Assembly: GCA_014305015.1 (NCBI GenBank)
Contig: JACRUB010000112.1
Coordinates: forward strand, 1-5,662
Direction: 5' to 3'
From: Vulcanimicrobiota bacterium
Lineage (GTDB): Bacteria > Vulcanimicrobiota > Vulcanimicrobiia > Vulcanimicrobiales > Vulcanimicrobiaceae
Length of the DNA stretch: 5,662 nt
Positions 1 to 5,662 of the stretch are shown here, piece by piece. Each line of letters starts with the position of its first letter. Within the stretch, counting starts at the first letter, position 1. A program made the translations under genes and the position numbers. Under the pieces are notes generated by a model. That model saw only the letters and a list, made by a program, of their open reading frames with translations, was not told where the DNA came from and did not search any database.

Positions 1-167
1 CGGTAAAACGTGCCAGTTTTATCGACGGCTTTACACCGATAGATTGCGGCCGTGAGCGCACCAAACTTGCGAAGTATCTGCTCGTTCTCAGTCAAGTCTG
101 CGGCGGACGCTTGCGGACTTAGCTGAGAAACATCGATGTCACCGGTCTGGAGGCGGTTATCCATTGT
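1..167 (-). pseudogene. Displaced C-terminal domain of the serine hydrolase, in the neighbouring frame, running off the window edge
   Basis: On the minus strand a second frame is open from just after a TGA (170-168) to position 3, at least 54 codons from the ATG at 164-162. It overlaps the last codons of the annotated serine hydrolase, which stops with TAA at 121-119. Its translation includes LQTGDIDVSQLSPQ and later LTENEQILRKFGAL. I recall this pattern (LQxGxIDxSQLTP followed by a small alpha/beta domain) from C-terminal extensions of related serine hydrolases, where it directly follows a VTALxxxW-like segment. Here VTALLEQ is in the first frame and the continuation is in the second, so one missing base near 164-166 would join them. 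This could be a true inactivating mutation or a sequencing/assembly error. The ATG lacks an upstream Shine-Dalgarno, which argues against an independent gene. Confidence 0.6.
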
Positions 168-1321
168 TCAAGGAGTGCCGTGACCTTGGGATCCTCGCCG
201 GGCGCTGGTGTTTCCTGGGCCAGGGCCGGATGGAGGACGGCAAAAACCGCATTAGCAATTAGCCGTACTTGCTCGTCCACGGAATTCGTCAAAACGATTA
301 TCGCTTCACCGGTCTTTGGAAAGTACTCGTTTTCAGCGGTGAATCCGTTTGTACTGACAGTGTATGCAAAGCGCGGCTGTCCTTCGTAGGTACCGACTTC
401 CCAACCAAAGCCCTCGCCGGTGGACTCACCGGATGGCAGAATGTGAGCGGTCGTCGCTAGTTTCACATCATCCTGATTGACGATTTTGCCCGCGAAGAAT
501 GCCTGGTCCCACCTGGCAATATCGGCAGCAGTTGATACGATCGAACCACCCGCTCCCGGCCAATAACCAAATGGGGGCGCCGGGATCACTACGCCTTTGG
601 GATCCTCTCGATAGCCGACCGCCATATTGGGGAGCGCAGGCTCCTTGTCGATAAAAGACGTTTGCGTCATGCCAGCGCGGGAAAGGATGTTCTTGCGAAC
701 ATAGTCCCGCCACGACATGTGAGTGACCCGCGAGATGACCTCGCCAAGCAACACATAGTTGCTATTGCTGTATGCGTATCTCGTGCCCGGATTGAACTGC
801 AGAGGTTCGTTCTTGATAAGCGCGAGAGCAGAATTGAATCCCCCTGAATTCCGTAACATTAGGCACCAAAACGTGGGAAAGCCATGCACGAACATAAAAT
901 CGGGTATGCCGCTGATGTGCCACAGCATCTGCTCGAGCGTAACGTTCCTCCCTGGAACGTACCTCGGCAAGAACTTTCCAAGGCGATCGGACAGTTTAAA
1001 TTTACCCTGCTCTTTTAGCTGAAGAATTGCCGCGGCAGTAATCTGTTTGGTAATGGAGCCGATCTCGAACTGCGTCGCTGAAGTGACAGTTGAATTCGCT
1101 TTTATACTCGCGAGGCCATAACCCCGATTCAGCGAAAGCGTATTGCCTTCGGCGATAGCGATCTCCGAACCGGGTACACGCTGCGCGCGCATTGCCGTTA
1201 GGACAACGTCGCTGACAGCAACTGTGCCGGTCATGTTTTGATGTTGTGCGAAAACGCTTCCGGACGTGACGGAAAAGATACCAAAGCTGATTAGCCCGAC
1301 AGCAAAAATACGACGAACCAT
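119..1321 (-). CDS. Exported serine hydrolase, beta-lactamase / class C (AmpC-like) family, apparently frameshifted near its 3' end
   Basis: A 400-residue protein starting at ATG. The N-terminus is a Sec signal peptide: MVRR, then a hydrophobic core to about residue 25, with probable cleavage after VFA25. There is no lipobox, so it is probably periplasmic or secreted. The body is the penicillin-binding/beta-lactamase fold. The nucleophile motif SITK is at 89-92 (Ser89, Lys92), the YSN motif at 184-186 follows a family-typical NPGTRYAYSN stretch, and GAGGSIVSTAADIARW at 256-271 is also typical. The usual third motif, HxG before a GF, is not recognisable: the region reads YTVSTNGF at 320-327. 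Such proteins are DD-peptidases, esterases or beta-lactamase-like hydrolases; the substrate cannot be told from sequence. The last residues (about 387-400) look like out-of-frame translation, because a C-terminal domain continues in another frame to the window edge. A GGGGG run at 1328-1332, 6 bases before the ATG, may serve as ribosome binding site. It is separate from the catabolic operon upstream. Family assignment is firm; whether it is functional is uncertain. Confidence 0.85.
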   Translation of the reverse strand: MVRRIFAVGLISFGIFSVTSGSVFAQHQNMTGTVAVSDVVLTAMRAQRVPGSEIAIAEGNTLSLNRGYGLASIKANSTVTSATQFEIGSITKQITAAAILQLKEQGKFKLSDRLGKFLPRYVPGRNVTLEQMLWHISGIPDFMFVHGFPTFWCLMLRNSGGFNSALALIKNEPLQFNPGTRYAYSNSNYVLLGEVISRVTHMSWRDYVRKNILSRAGMTQTSFIDKEPALPNMAVGYREDPKGVVIPAPPFGYWPGAGGSIVSTAADIARWDQAFFAGKIVNQDDVKLATTAHILPSGESTGEGFGWEVGTYEGQPRFAYTVSTNGFTAENEYFPKTGEAIIVLTNSVDEQVRLIANAVFAVLHPALAQETPAPGEDPKVTALLEQWITASRPVTSMFLS

Positions 1322-1596
1322 AGTGAACCCCCGGAGGCGTTAATTCTACCCTGCCACAGGACCCAAGCAAGCTTTTACGCCAAAGCGGTTACATGCGCCT
1401 CGTCGGAAATAGCTTCCCGTCCGCGAAACTTCACCTCTTATTTGCATAGTAGAGTTTCCTCAAAACCAGTCCCACGATATGTGGAATTTCGAAAGTAGTC
1501 TTACGCTTAAGTGGAAAAGTCGCCAGTTCGTCTCACGCAGGTTGGAAACCGGAGCGTTAGGCCGTCCCGGTCCGTGTGAAAACTGCCACCAGGGAC
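1322..1596. other. Intergenic region between the aryl-CoA operon and the serine hydrolase
   Basis: This 275-base stretch is the only sizeable non-coding part of the window. It holds the candidate promoter for the serine hydrolase at its low-coordinate end. I looked for an intrinsic terminator of the operon ending at 1597. There is a 6-bp hairpin with one G-U pair and a 4-base loop at 1404-1419, and a 4-bp inverted repeat at 1472-1484, but neither is followed by a U tract on the minus strand. No convincing small ORF or RNA gene was recognised. Operon termination may be Rho-dependent, or transcription may read into the next gene. Confidence 0.6.
1343..1370 (-). promoter_or_regulatory. Candidate sigma-70-like promoter for the serine hydrolase
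   Basis: Read on the minus strand, TTGCTT (1370-1365) and TAGAAT (1348-1343) are separated by 16 bases. The -10 box matches 5 of 6 consensus positions and the -35 box 3 of 6. A start site would fall near 1336, giving a leader of about 15 bases that still contains the GGGGG run before the ATG at 1321. This is pattern matching only; no other promoter of similar quality was seen in the gap. Confidence 0.4.
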
Positions 1597-3222
1597 TTAT
1601 TGCCCTCGTGTCTTCTCTTTATTACGCAAGGCGAAGCGTTGCAGCTTTCCGGTTTCAGTACGTGGGAGTGCTTCAATGAACTCGATCACACGCGGTGATT
1701 TGTATGTTGCGATCTTGCTCTTGACGAATTCTTGTAGGCGCACCGTTTCATCCGGTCCCGATTCACAGCCCTCGTTGAGCACGACAAACGCTTTAACCAT
1801 GTTCGTTTGGCGTTCCGGATCGGGAGCGGAGACAACCGCGCATTCTTTGACATCCGGATGCGCGAGCAGCGCTTGCTCCACCTCGGGTCCTGAAATGTTG
1901 TAACCGGCTGCAATAATCATATCGTCCATGCGCGCGACGTACCAGAAATAGCCGTCTTCATCCATGCGATAGGCATCGCCGGGAAAATTCCAGCCGTCCT
2001 GCACGTACTGCGTTTGGCGTTCATCGTCGACGTACCGGCAACCGGTCGGACCGCGCACCGAAAGCCGCCCGATCTCGCCACGCGGCACTTCGTTGCCCTC
2101 ATCATCAACGATGCGAGCCTCATAGCCAGGCACGACTTCTCCGGTCGAACCCGGCCGCACACGCTCTTCGGGCGAGCCGATGTAGATGTGTAACATTTCC
2201 GTGCCGCCGATACCGTCGATAATCTTCAAGCCCGTTGCGTCATGCCAAGCTTGCCAAATTGGGAGCGGCAGCGTTTCGCCGGCCGAAACGCATTTGCGCA
2301 GGGACGATATGTCAAAACGTTCGAGCATTCCCGTCATTGCACGGTAGGCAATCGGTGCCGTAAAGATGACGGATACTTTCTGCTCTTGGATCGCCCGCAA
2401 CAAAAGTTCCGGCGTTGCTTTTTCCAAGAGCAATGTCGCCGCGCCGATGTGTAGCGGGAACAGTAAGAGGCCGCCGAGTCCGAACGTAAATGCCAGCGGC
2501 GGACTGCCCGCAAAGAGATCATCCGGCGAAGCCTTGAGAACCGATATTGGGAACGCGTCGCACGCAGCCATCACGTCGCGATGAAAATGCATTGTCGCCT
2601 TGGCTTTACCGGTGGTTCCGGATGTGAAGGCGATCATCGCGACGTCTTCTGCAGCAGTGGCTGCATTGGAAAACTCAACGGGCTTGGTTGCCATGCGGGC
2701 TTCGAGTGCACCGGGCGCCGCAGAATTAAAGGCGATGGTGGTAAAGTCTGGATGCCCCGAGTTGGCTGCTTCAAGCTCGGCAAGTAATTTTTCATCGCAC
2801 AGGGCATGCCGGACCTGAGCTTTCTCGATCATGTAGCGTAGTTCGCTCTCTTTATAGAGCGGCATCGTAGCAACCGCGATTGCACCCGCCTTCATAACCG
2901 CGAACCACGTCGCGGCCATCATCGGATTGTTCGGGGCACGAAGCAACACACGGTTGCCGGGCTTGACGCCGAGATCGTCCACGAGGACATGTGCGATTCG
3001 ATTCGCTTTCTCTTGGAATTCGGCATATGTCCACGCACCGGCCGGCGACACGATGCAGCGGCGTTCACCATTTCCCTCACGAATATGCCGGTCTAGAAGT
3101 TCCCCTGCGCAGTTCAGTGGTTCCGGGTAAATGAATTCGGGACGGGTAAAAATGAGATCGGGCCACTGATGTCGCGGCGGCAGATGATCCGCCGCAAACG
3201 TATCAACGTGTGCGCTCGCCAC
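1597..3222 (-). CDS. AMP-forming aryl-CoA ligase, benzoate/2-aminobenzoate-CoA ligase type
   Basis: A 541-residue member of the adenylate-forming (ANL) superfamily, full length for the family, cytoplasmic. It should activate an aromatic acid with ATP to an acyl-AMP and then transfer it to CoA, giving AMP and pyrophosphate. Visible core motifs are the phosphate-binding loop FTSGTTGKAKATMH at 199-212, GIGGTE at 337-342 (A5), the GDAYRMDEDGYFWYVARMDD region with the ribose-binding Asp416 (A7), AAGYNISGPEVE at 438-449 (A8), and PRTETGKLQRF with the catalytic Lys526 (A10). The N-terminal DHLPPRHQWPDL and PEPLNCAGELLD segments and the KAKATMHFHRDVM variant loop are what I recall from 2-aminobenzoate-CoA ligases (Azoarcus AbmG-like) and benzoate-CoA ligases. 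Substrate (anthranilate, salicylate or benzoate) is inferred from context. It is the last gene of the operon; its GTG start directly abuts the TAA of the acyl-CoA dehydrogenase with no spacer. Family is certain, substrate moderate. Confidence 0.93.
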   Translation of the reverse strand: MASAHVDTFAADHLPPRHQWPDLIFTRPEFIYPEPLNCAGELLDRHIREGNGERRCIVSPAGAWTYAEFQEKANRIAHVLVDDLGVKPGNRVLLRAPNNPMMAATWFAVMKAGAIAVATMPLYKESELRYMIEKAQVRHALCDEKLLAELEAANSGHPDFTTIAFNSAAPGALEARMATKPVEFSNAATAAEDVAMIAFTSGTTGKAKATMHFHRDVMAACDAFPISVLKASPDDLFAGSPPLAFTFGLGGLLLFPLHIGAATLLLEKATPELLLRAIQEQKVSVIFTAPIAYRAMTGMLERFDISSLRKCVSAGETLPLPIWQAWHDATGLKIIDGIGGTEMLHIYIGSPEERVRPGSTGEVVPGYEARIVDDEGNEVPRGEIGRLSVRGPTGCRYVDDERQTQYVQDGWNFPGDAYRMDEDGYFWYVARMDDMIIAAGYNISGPEVEQALLAHPDVKECAVVSAPDPERQTNMVKAFVVLNEGCESGPDETVRLQEFVKSKIATYKSPRVIEFIEALPRTETGKLQRFALRNKEKTRGQ

Positions 3223-4380
3223 TTACTTGGCGCCCTCGAGAACTTGGCGCGCAATCACGACTTGCTGAACTTCGCTTGCACCTTCATAAATACGTAAGGC
3301 GCGAATCTCGCGATACAGGCGCTCGGTGATCTCGCCTTTTTTTACGCCCCGGCCGCCGAAGAGTTGAACGGCGTCGTCGATCACACGCTGCGCCGCTTCG
3401 GTAGCAAACCATTTTGCCATCGCGGCCTCGCGGGTAACGCGTTCCGCGCCCGAATCTTTAGCGGATGCAGCTCGATAAACCAACAAGGCAGAGGCATCGA
3501 TGTCCGTCGCCATTGTGGCAATCTTGCCTTGAGTGAGTTGCAAGGCAGAGAGCGGTGCACCGAAGAGATGGCGCTCTTGAACGTGGGTTACCGTTTCATC
3601 AAACGCACGACGTGCAAAACCCAGCGCGGATGCGCCTACCGTCGATCGGAAAACATCGAGCGTTGCCATTGCGATCTTGAAGCCGTCGCCTTCGTTTCCG
3701 ATGCGCTTTGCCTCAGGGATACGGCAGTTACTGAAGCGTAATGTCGCGAGCGGATGCGGTGCGATGGTTTCGATCCGTTCCGCGATGTGTAGGCCCGGCG
3801 TATCGGCATCAACGACAAAGGCGGACAGCCCGCGCGTTGGGTGCTCTCCCGTTCGGGCAAAAACGAGGTAGAAGCTGGCGATCCCGCCATTTGAAATCCA
3901 CGTTTTCTCACCGTCGATGATGTAGCTTTTATTTTCTTTTCGCGCAGTCGTTTTTGAAGCGGCAACATCAGAGCCGGCCTCTTTTTCCGAGAGCGCAAAG
4001 GCAGCAATCTTCTCCCCGCGTGCTACATCGGGCAGATACTCTCCCCTGAGCTCGTCGCTTCCAAAGAAGCTGATCGCGCCGCTGCCGAGACCCTGCATTG
4101 CAAAAGAAAAGTCTGCCAGGCCATCGTGATAGGCGAGCGTTTCGCGCGCGAGACACAGCGTGCGGACATCGAGCGTCCAGTCCAGCCCTCCGAACGGTTT
4201 CGGGACGCAGTGGCTTAGCCAGCCTCCTGAACCGAGCTCACGCACCCACCAACGGCACGATTCGTCTGCGTCGCCATGTGAGAAATGCGGCAAAGTGCCG
4301 AGCCAATTCTTCATAGCCGGAACGAACGAGCGGTGTCCTTCCGTAAAGAACGGCCAGTACAGAAACGACTGGTCCGACAC
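3223..4380 (-). CDS. Acyl-CoA dehydrogenase (FAD-dependent)
   Basis: A cytoplasmic flavoenzyme that oxidises an acyl-CoA at the alpha-beta bond and passes electrons to ETF. I chose the GTG at 4380 (385 residues, beginning MSDQSFLYWPFF) because GGGAG sits 6 bases upstream and it follows the crotonase stop by one base. An in-frame TTG at 4395 would add five residues but overlap the upstream gene. Length is normal. Family signatures are ALSEKEAGSD at about 129-138, TWISNG near 160-165, QLFGGRG at 339-345, and the C-terminal IYEGASEVQ containing the expected catalytic base Glu366. Helical N-domain, beta-barrel middle and helical C-domain are all present. In 2-aminobenzoyl-CoA-type clusters a dehydrogenase like this is thought to act on the reduced, dearomatised ring or ring-opened CoA ester, but the exact step is not known to me. 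Family certain, substrate open. Confidence 0.93.
   Translation of the reverse strand: MSDQSFLYWPFFTEGHRSFVPAMKNWLGTLPHFSHGDADESCRWWVRELGSGGWLSHCVPKPFGGLDWTLDVRTLCLARETLAYHDGLADFSFAMQGLGSGAISFFGSDELRGEYLPDVARGEKIAAFALSEKEAGSDVAASKTTARKENKSYIIDGEKTWISNGGIASFYLVFARTGEHPTRGLSAFVVDADTPGLHIAERIETIAPHPLATLRFSNCRIPEAKRIGNEGDGFKIAMATLDVFRSTVGASALGFARRAFDETVTHVQERHLFGAPLSALQLTQGKIATMATDIDASALLVYRAASAKDSGAERVTREAAMAKWFATEAAQRVIDDAVQLFGGRGVKKGEITERLYREIRALRIYEGASEVQQVVIARQVLEGAK
3233..3237 (-). promoter_or_regulatory. Ribosome binding site supporting the GTG start of the aryl-CoA ligase
   Basis: On the minus strand GAGGG lies inside the end of the acyl-CoA dehydrogenase gene, 10 bases before the GTG at 3222-3220. 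The spacing is slightly long but usable. It supports the GTG start and implies that ribosomes finishing the upstream gene initiate here. Confidence 0.45.
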
Positions 4381-4381
4381 G

Positions 4382-5170
4382 TTAGTCTCCCGCAAAAACC
4401 GGCTTCTCGCCGGCGATGAATGCGTCGTAAGCGCGCCTGAAATCTTGGGTCAGCATCAATTCTGCCTGCGCCTTCGCTTCCGCATCGATTGCGGCATCGA
4501 GCGGCATATCCCATTCCTCGTGCAGCATGCGTTTGGTCATCGCATGCGCGAGCGTCGGGCCGTTTGCGAGACTTGCCGCCAAGCGGTGCGCCGAAGCGAG
4601 GACGTCCTCAGGAGGAAACAGCGCGTTAAAAAAGCCCCAGGCGAATGCTTCATCGCCCAACATGCTGCGCCCGGTGTACAGCAGTTCCGCCGCGCGACCG
4701 TGGCCGATAATCCGCGGCAGCATGGCGCACGCACCCATGTCGCATCCGCCAAGTCCGACGCGAGTGAACAAGAAGGCAACCTTGCTGCGGGCCGTCCCGA
4801 GGCGTAAATCGGACGCCATTGCCAAAATCGCACCCGCTCCAACGCACACGCCGTCAATCGCAGCGACGATGGGTTGCGGGCACGCGCGCATCGCTTTTAC
4901 GAGCTCGCCCGTCATCTGGGTGAACCCGAGCAACTGGTCGTGCGTCATTTTCGTAAGCGGCCCGATGATACCGCGCACATCCCCGCCCGAACAGAAATTC
5001 CCGCCGGAGCCGGTGAGCACGACGGTCTTCGCCGAAGTGTCGCCCTTGAGCGCGCGAAAACGGTCGCGCAGTTCAGCGTACGATTCAAACGAAAGCGGAT
5101 TTTTGCGTTCGGGACGATCGATCGTGACCGTTACAATCGGACCGTGGACTTCCCACTTCGCGTCGTTCAT
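4382..5170 (-). CDS. Enoyl-CoA hydratase/isomerase (crotonase) family protein lacking the canonical catalytic glutamates
   Basis: A 262-residue cytoplasmic crotonase-fold protein, normal length, starting at ATG. Oxyanion-hole elements are clear: FCSGGDVRG at 59-67 and DGVCVGAGAILAMASD at 106-121. By hand alignment to classical enoyl-CoA hydratase, the first catalytic Glu (in GGGCELAM) corresponds to Ile115, and the second (in QPEIKLG) to Arg137 within FTRVGLGGCDMGA. Asp144 in the same loop is a candidate acidic residue, reminiscent of crotonases that use Asp (MenB, 4-chlorobenzoyl-CoA dehalogenase, dienoyl-CoA isomerase). So hydration of a simple enoyl-CoA is not assured; hydrolysis, isomerisation or ring cleavage of a cyclic CoA ester are alternatives. 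Start ATG overlaps the SDR stop by ATGA; the stop is one base before the acyl-CoA dehydrogenase GTG. Family certain, reaction unknown. Confidence 0.92.
   Translation of the reverse strand: MNDAKWEVHGPIVTVTIDRPERKNPLSFESYAELRDRFRALKGDTSAKTVVLTGSGGNFCSGGDVRGIIGPLTKMTHDQLLGFTQMTGELVKAMRACPQPIVAAIDGVCVGAGAILAMASDLRLGTARSKVAFLFTRVGLGGCDMGACAMLPRIIGHGRAAELLYTGRSMLGDEAFAWGFFNALFPPEDVLASAHRLAASLANGPTLAHAMTKRMLHEEWDMPLDAAIDAEAKAQAELMLTQDFRRAYDAFIAGEKPVFAGD
4387..4391 (-). promoter_or_regulatory. Shine-Dalgarno that fixes the acyl-CoA dehydrogenase start at GTG 4380
   Basis: GGGAG on the minus strand, 6 bases ahead of the GTG at 4380-4378. It lies within the final codons of the crotonase gene. This spacing is better than anything seen before the upstream TTG at 4395, so it favours the shorter protein. 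Confidence 0.6.
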
Positions 5171-5662
5171 GAAATAGCTCCGCCGGGTAATATGACTGCT
5201 TGTCCATTCATGAGGGACGCACAGTAATCGATGACTGTTTCGGCAACTTCTTGCGGCGTAACTATGCGGCCCTCGGGATTCATTTGCGCCAGTGTTTGGC
5301 GCGCAGCTTCTACAGTCATGCCGGTGCTCGCAACCGTATTCCTGACCGCAAGTTCAAGCATGTCCGTCTCGACATAACCGGGGCAGATCGCGTTGACCGT
5401 GATGCCATACGTTTCGAGTTCAGCCGCAAGTGCACGCGTCATGCCAACCACGCCATGTTTCGAGGCCGTGTAAGCGGTGAGATATGATGAGCCATGCAAG
5501 CCGGCGATGCTCGCGATGTTTATGATGCGGCCCCACTTCTTATCCATCATACCTTGCACAACTGCCTGCGTGCACAAAAACGGTCCGGTCAAGTTGGTTG
5601 CGATGATTCGGTCCCACATGGCCCGCCCAGTGCGCCGAATTGCAGCCGATTCCGCAACGCCG
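5167..5662 (-). CDS. Short-chain dehydrogenase/reductase (SDR), 5' end outside the window
   Basis: The frame is open to the window edge, giving at least 164 residues; the first visible residues GVAES fit the stretch just after the NNAG motif, so the Rossmann nucleotide-binding half (TGxxxGxG) lies beyond 5662. The internal ATG at 5619 is not the true start. The catalytic tetrad of classical SDRs is visible, numbered from the first full codon: Asn23 (ATNLTG), Ser51 (NIASIAG), Tyr64 and Lys68 (YTASK). The PGYVETDM motif follows at 94-101. The C-terminus, CASLMNGQAVILPGG, seems about three residues shorter before NGQA than typical homologues I recall. It probably acts as an NAD(P)-dependent 3-hydroxyacyl-CoA dehydrogenase-like enzyme on a CoA-bound intermediate, given its crotonase and acyl-CoA dehydrogenase neighbours. 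Cofactor preference cannot be judged because the N-terminus is missing. Family certain, substrate inferred. Confidence 0.9.
   Translation of the reverse strand, partial: GVAESAAIRRTGRAMWDRIIATNLTGPFLCTQAVVQGMMDKKWGRIINIASIAGLHGSSYLTAYTASKHGVVGMTRALAAELETYGITVNAICPGYVETDMLELAVRNTVASTGMTVEAARQTLAQMNPEGRIVTPQEVAETVIDYCASLMNGQAVILPGGAIS
5178..5182 (-). promoter_or_regulatory. Ribosome binding site of the crotonase gene
   Basis: CGGAG on the minus strand, 7 bases before the ATG at 5170-5168, within the last codons of the SDR gene. Together with the ATGA stop/start overlap it supports coupled translation and this start codon. Confidence 0.55.

Noticed and set aside
1002..1370. Minus-strand ORF of 122 residues overlapping the start of the serine hydrolase in another frame
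   Set aside because: The overlapping frame encodes a signal peptide and the SxxK motif; this one has Cys/Arg-rich, unrecognisable sequence.
1404..1419. Hairpin in the intergenic region considered as a terminator
   Set aside because: Only 6 bp with one G-U pair, no following U tract, and it lies about 180 bases downstream of the operon's last stop codon.
1472..1484. Small inverted repeat CCAC-GATAT-GTGG considered as an operator or terminator
   Set aside because: Arms are only 4 bp, not placed over the candidate promoter, and such repeats are common by chance.
1479..1679. Plus-strand ORF of 66 residues crossing the intergenic region into the ligase 3' end
   Set aside because: No convincing ribosome binding site or similarity, and a third of it is antisense to the ligase C-terminus.
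3337..3343. Run of seven A on the coding strand in the acyl-CoA dehydrogenase, arranged as A_AAA_AAA, considered as a programmed frameshift site
   Set aside because: The zero frame continues normally into the conserved C-terminal catalytic segment, and I saw no stimulatory structure or meaningful product in the shifted frame.
4160..4807. Plus-strand ORF of 215 residues antisense to the acyl-CoA dehydrogenase and crotonase
   Set aside because: It lies wholly opposite well-supported genes, has no recognisable domain, and is rich in Arg/Ala/Ser as expected for an antisense shadow in GC-rich coding DNA.
4527..5177. Plus-strand ORF of 216 residues antisense to the crotonase
   Set aside because: Exactly opposite a gene with clear family motifs, with no domain of its own; an antisense shadow.

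Overview
The window carries five protein-coding genes, all on the minus strand, so transcription runs from high to low coordinates. Four of them (5662 down to 1597) form one very tightly packed catabolic operon. In order these are a short-chain dehydrogenase (5' end cut off by the window edge), a crotonase-fold enoyl-CoA hydratase/isomerase homologue, an acyl-CoA dehydrogenase, and an AMP-forming aryl-CoA ligase of the benzoate/2-aminobenzoate type. The junctions are an ATGA overlap, a 1-base gap and a 0-base gap, which suggests translational coupling. After a 275-base intergenic stretch comes a separately promoted, exported serine hydrolase of the beta-lactamase/class C fold (1321 down to 119).

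The ligase, acyl-CoA dehydrogenase, crotonase and SDR together match the accessory gene set described around aerobic 2-aminobenzoyl-CoA (anthranilate-CoA) or salicylyl-CoA degradation, first described in Azoarcus evansii. In that scheme the ring is activated as a CoA thioester, attacked by a flavin monooxygenase/reductase, and then processed by beta-oxidation-like enzymes. The monooxygenase itself is not in the window. If the assignment is right, it should lie upstream of the SDR, beyond position 5662, or elsewhere in the genome. The substrate is therefore inferred, not proven.

The two most notable points are these. (1) The serine hydrolase reading frame appears broken near its 3' end. A second frame, open to the window edge, continues the expected C-terminal domain after an apparent one-base deletion at about 165, and the third active-site motif (HxG) is also not recognisable. 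(2) The crotonase lacks both catalytic glutamates of classical enoyl-CoA hydratases but has an aspartate nearby, suggesting chemistry other than simple hydration.

The organism is a bacterium with moderate-to-high GC, GTG starts and Shine-Dalgarno sites. The serine hydrolase C-terminal tail resembles ones I associate with soil MAG lineages such as Candidatus Eremiobacteraeota, but this is only an impression. I saw no RNA genes, CRISPR arrays, insertion sequences or phage genes.
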